Source: DATDAH01 sp036525535
GTDB taxonomy: Bacteria > Actinomycetota > Acidimicrobiia > Acidimicrobiales > DATDAH01
Assembly: GCA_036525535.1 (NCBI GenBank)
Contig: DATDAH010000099.1
Coordinates: forward strand, 1 to 14,944
DNA length: 14,944 nucleotides
Direction of reading: 5' to 3'
Shown here: positions 13,179 to 14,944 of the stretch, piece by piece
Layout: every line of letters starts with the position of its first letter
Numbering within the stretch: position 1 is the first letter of the stretch
Program-made: the position numbers and the translations under genes
The notes under the pieces: generated by a model
Databases searched by the model: none
The model's input: only the letters and a program-made list of their open reading frames with translations
What the model was told of the DNA's origin: nothing

Positions 13179-13775
13179 ATGTTCGCTCAGGTCATCGAAG
13201 GCAAAGCCACCAGCCCAGAGGCCATGGCGGCCGCAGGCGAGGCCTGGGAAGCCCAGGTCCGTCCCGTGGCCCAGGGCTTCCTCGGCAGCACCGGTGGCGT
13301 CGCCGCCGACGGCACGGCCATCCTCGTCGCCCGGTTCACCGACCGGGCCGCGGCCGAGGCCAACAACGACCGACCCGAGCAATCCGCGTGGTTCGAGGCC
13401 CACGGGTCGACGATGTTCGACGGGCCCCCGACCTTCACCGAGAGCGAGGACGTCGACGAGTTCCTCCGCGGCGGGTCGGACGACGCCGAGTTCGTGCAGA
13501 TCACCCAGGGCCGAATCGTGGACCGGGAGGCCCTGGCCGACTTCGAGGCGAGGACGATCAAGCTCCTGGTGGGCGCCCGCCCGGACCTGATCGGCGGCCT
13601 CCGGATCTGGCACGACGACAACCGCTTCACCGAGGTCAACTACTTCACCTCGGAAGGCGAGGCCCGGGCCAACGAGGCCCAGATGGGCGAGACCATGGCC
13701 GACGACTTCGAGGAGTACATGGACCTGGTCAAGGTCGACCGCTGGATCGACCTGACCGACCCCGTCCTGCAATGA
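13179..13775 (+). CDS. Two-repeat dimeric alpha/beta-barrel (ABM-like) protein
   Basis: The product is 198 aa made of two similar halves. Half 1 opens FAQVIEGKATSPEAM and has AILVARFTDRAAAEAN. Half 2, from about residue 105, opens FVQITQGRIVDREAL and has RFTEVNYFTSEGEARAN. Each half looks like one ferredoxin-like unit of the antibiotic-biosynthesis-monooxygenase/EthD barrel superfamily, so one chain could make the barrel that others form as dimers. No catalytic residues can be named. Two starts compete: ATG 13179 with AAGGGGA upstream and ATG 13164 with GAAGGGA upstream. I choose 13179 because the repeat begins at MFAQV. The gene is convergent with the homogentisate dioxygenase-like gene across a shared terminator. 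Confidence 0.75.
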   Translation: MFAQVIEGKATSPEAMAAAGEAWEAQVRPVAQGFLGSTGGVAADGTAILVARFTDRAAAEANNDRPEQSAWFEAHGSTMFDGPPTFTESEDVDEFLRGGSDDAEFVQITQGRIVDREALADFEARTIKLLVGARPDLIGGLRIWHDDNRFTEVNYFTSEGEARANEAQMGETMADDFEEYMDLVKVDRWIDLTDPVLQ

Positions 13776-13781
13776 CCCGAA

Positions 13782-13825
13782 CTGGCGCCTGATCCTGGCG
13801 CCATAGGCCCGCAATCGGGCGCCAG
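13782..13825. terminator. Bidirectional terminator with three CTGGCGCC/GGCGCCAG arms
   Basis: CTGGCGCC occurs at 13782-13789 and 13795-13802 and its complement GGCGCCAG at 13818-13825. Either left arm can pair with the right arm, giving two alternative GC-rich stems. The flanking TGACCC (13773-13778) and GGGTCA (13835-13840) are also complementary and contain the stop codons of the two converging genes. No U-tract is present. Confidence 0.6.
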
Positions 13826-13837
13826 AACGCGTAAGGG

Positions 13838-14944
13838 TCAGCCGGGGGACCAGCTCGAGGGGTAGTCGGGGTCGCTGGCGGCGCGGGCGGCGTCGGACAC
13901 GCCGAGAGGGCGGAAGGTGTCGAGCATGACGGCCAGCTCCTCGGTGCGGTCCTGGTCGACCGAGCGCTCGTAGCTGCCGGGCTGGGGGCCGTGGACGAAG
14001 CCGGCGGGGTGGAACGAGATCGACCCCACCCCGATGCCCGACCCCTGCCGGCTCATGAAGTTGCCGCCGGCGTAGAAGAGGACCTCGTCGGAGTCGGCGT
14101 TGGCGTGGTGGTACGGCACCTTCACCGCGTCGGGGTGGAAGTCATAGGGCCGAGGCACGAAGGAGCAGATGACGAAACCCGGCCCGGCGAAGGTCTGGTG
14201 CACAGGGGGCGGCTGGTGGATGGCCCCGGCGATGGGCTCGAAGTCGTGGATGGAGAGCGCGTGGGGGTAGAGGCACCCGTCCCAGCCCACGACGTCGAAC
14301 GGGTGCCGGGCGTGGACGAGGCGGGAGAGGCCGGCCCGGTTGCGGACGAGGACGGGTACGTCGGTGCCGTCGACCAGCAGCGGCTCGCCCGGGCCCCGCA
14401 GGTCCCGCTCGGAGAAGGGCGCACCCTCCTTGAGCTGGCCCCGGCTCGACAGGTAGCGCTCGGGGAAGCGGACGTGGCCGCCGGCCTCGAACACCAACAC
14501 GTCGAGCCGGTCCCCACCGAGGACCCAACGGTGCGTGGTGCCGCGGGGGATGACGAGGTAGTCCCCGCTCGTAACCGACAGGGCGCCGAAGCTGGTCTCC
14601 AGCGTGGCCTCGCCGTCGTGGACGTAGACCAGCTCGTCGCCGATGGCGTTGCGGTAGAGGTCGCTGTCCTCGGTGGCCGCGACCCAACAGAGGACGACGT
14701 CCGGGTTGCCGAGGACGGGCTGACGACCGAAGACCACGTCGCGGCCTGCCGGCAGCCCACCCGTGCGGATGTGGCGCGGGCTCAGCGGCAGGTCGGCGGA
14801 GAAGTCGGCGCCGGAGGGCTCGTCCACCACCTCGATGGCACTCAAGGCGCTGGGCGAATGCCGATGGTAGAGCAGGGAAGACTCCTCGGCGAAGCCCTCC
14901 TGGCCCATCAGCTCCTCACTCCGTCGCCCCTCGTCGGACGAGGC
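13838..14944 (-). CDS. hmgA: Homogentisate 1,2-dioxygenase-type enzyme, N-terminus beyond the right edge
   Basis: A cupin-type product of at least 368 codons. Visible signatures are SSLLYHRHSP, YLVIPRGTTHRWV, HPFDVVGWDGCLYPHALSIHDFEP and the iron-site block VPYHHANADSDEVLFYAGG, followed by HPAGFVHGPQPG. The PYxHxNxDSDE form is that of a bacterial branch of the family. By comparison with the human enzyme, the His after Y-H, an acidic residue of DSDE and the His of VHGP are the likely Fe(II) ligands. The enzyme opens homogentisate to maleylacetoacetate in tyrosine/phenylacetate breakdown. ATG 14908 is not the likely start: the frame stays open for 12 more codons to the edge, giving EELMGQEGF, which aligns with the internal YAEQLSG segment of known enzymes. 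About 25-35 N-terminal residues should lie outside. Some relatives may act on other aromatic acids. Confidence 0.87.
   Translation of the reverse strand, partial: ASSDEGRRSEELMGQEGFAEESSLLYHRHSPSALSAIEVVDEPSGADFSADLPLSPRHIRTGGLPAGRDVVFGRQPVLGNPDVVLCWVAATEDSDLYRNAIGDELVYVHDGEATLETSFGALSVTSGDYLVIPRGTTHRWVLGGDRLDVLVFEAGGHVRFPERYLSSRGQLKEGAPFSERDLRGPGEPLLVDGTDVPVLVRNRAGLSRLVHARHPFDVVGWDGCLYPHALSIHDFEPIAGAIHQPPPVHQTFAGPGFVICSFVPRPYDFHPDAVKVPYHHANADSDEVLFYAGGNFMSRQGSGIGVGSISFHPAGFVHGPQPGSYERSVDQDRTEELAVMLDTFRPLGVSDAARAASDPDYPSSWSPG

Overview
The window is very GC-rich throughout. Its genes are short-spaced and often overlap, and GTG or TTG starts are common. Several families are typical of actinobacteria: two proteins of the mycothiol-dependent maleylpyruvate isomerase fold, a DUF222/HNH protein and a CGNR zinc-finger regulator. 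A high-GC actinobacterium fits best. Acidimicrobiia is my guess, not something I can show. I see no tRNA, rRNA, CRISPR array, transposase or integrase. The largest gap between genes is about 155 bases.

Left part (1-3185): a TetR regulator runs off the left edge. Its GTG overlaps the stop of a periplasmic-binding-fold (type 1, Peripla_BP_6-like) protein that has no signal peptide. Divergent from this pair is a formylglycine-type sulfatase/phosphonate monoester hydrolase. Between them lie three GTTCA/TGAAC half-sites, placed over the likely -35 of the regulator operon. This arrangement resembles a cytosolic ligand-sensing module (an AmiC-like sensor plus TetR) and is the most interesting part of the window.

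Middle part (3150-7290): a small broken remnant of another gene's 3' end carries a 13-bp duplication. It is followed by a TIGR03085-type MDMPI-fold protein and a DUF222/HNH endonuclease-like gene frameshifted inside its HNH motif. A minus-strand run then reads MDMPI-like protein, an unknown 80-aa protein, a 65-aa single-pass membrane protein and the ribosome-assembly GTPase EngB/YsxC, ending in a hairpin.

Right part (7336-13775): mostly stand-alone enzymes. These are an acyl-CoA dehydrogenase-family protein, a RibD-C/DHFR-like reductase, a zinc-ribbon plus VOC fusion, a CGNR regulator divergent from a GNAT acetyltransferase whose usual start codon is missing, a DHRS1-like SDR, a YjbR/MmcQ protein, a DUF4326 protein, a dienelactone hydrolase-like protein, and a protein made of two repeated alpha/beta-barrel halves.

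Right edge (13838-14944): a homogentisate 1,2-dioxygenase-type gene enters from beyond the window on the minus strand. It shares a repeat-rich bidirectional terminator with the two-repeat barrel gene. Most of the enzymes could serve catabolism of aromatic compounds or fatty acids, but they are not one operon and no single pathway can be read from the window.
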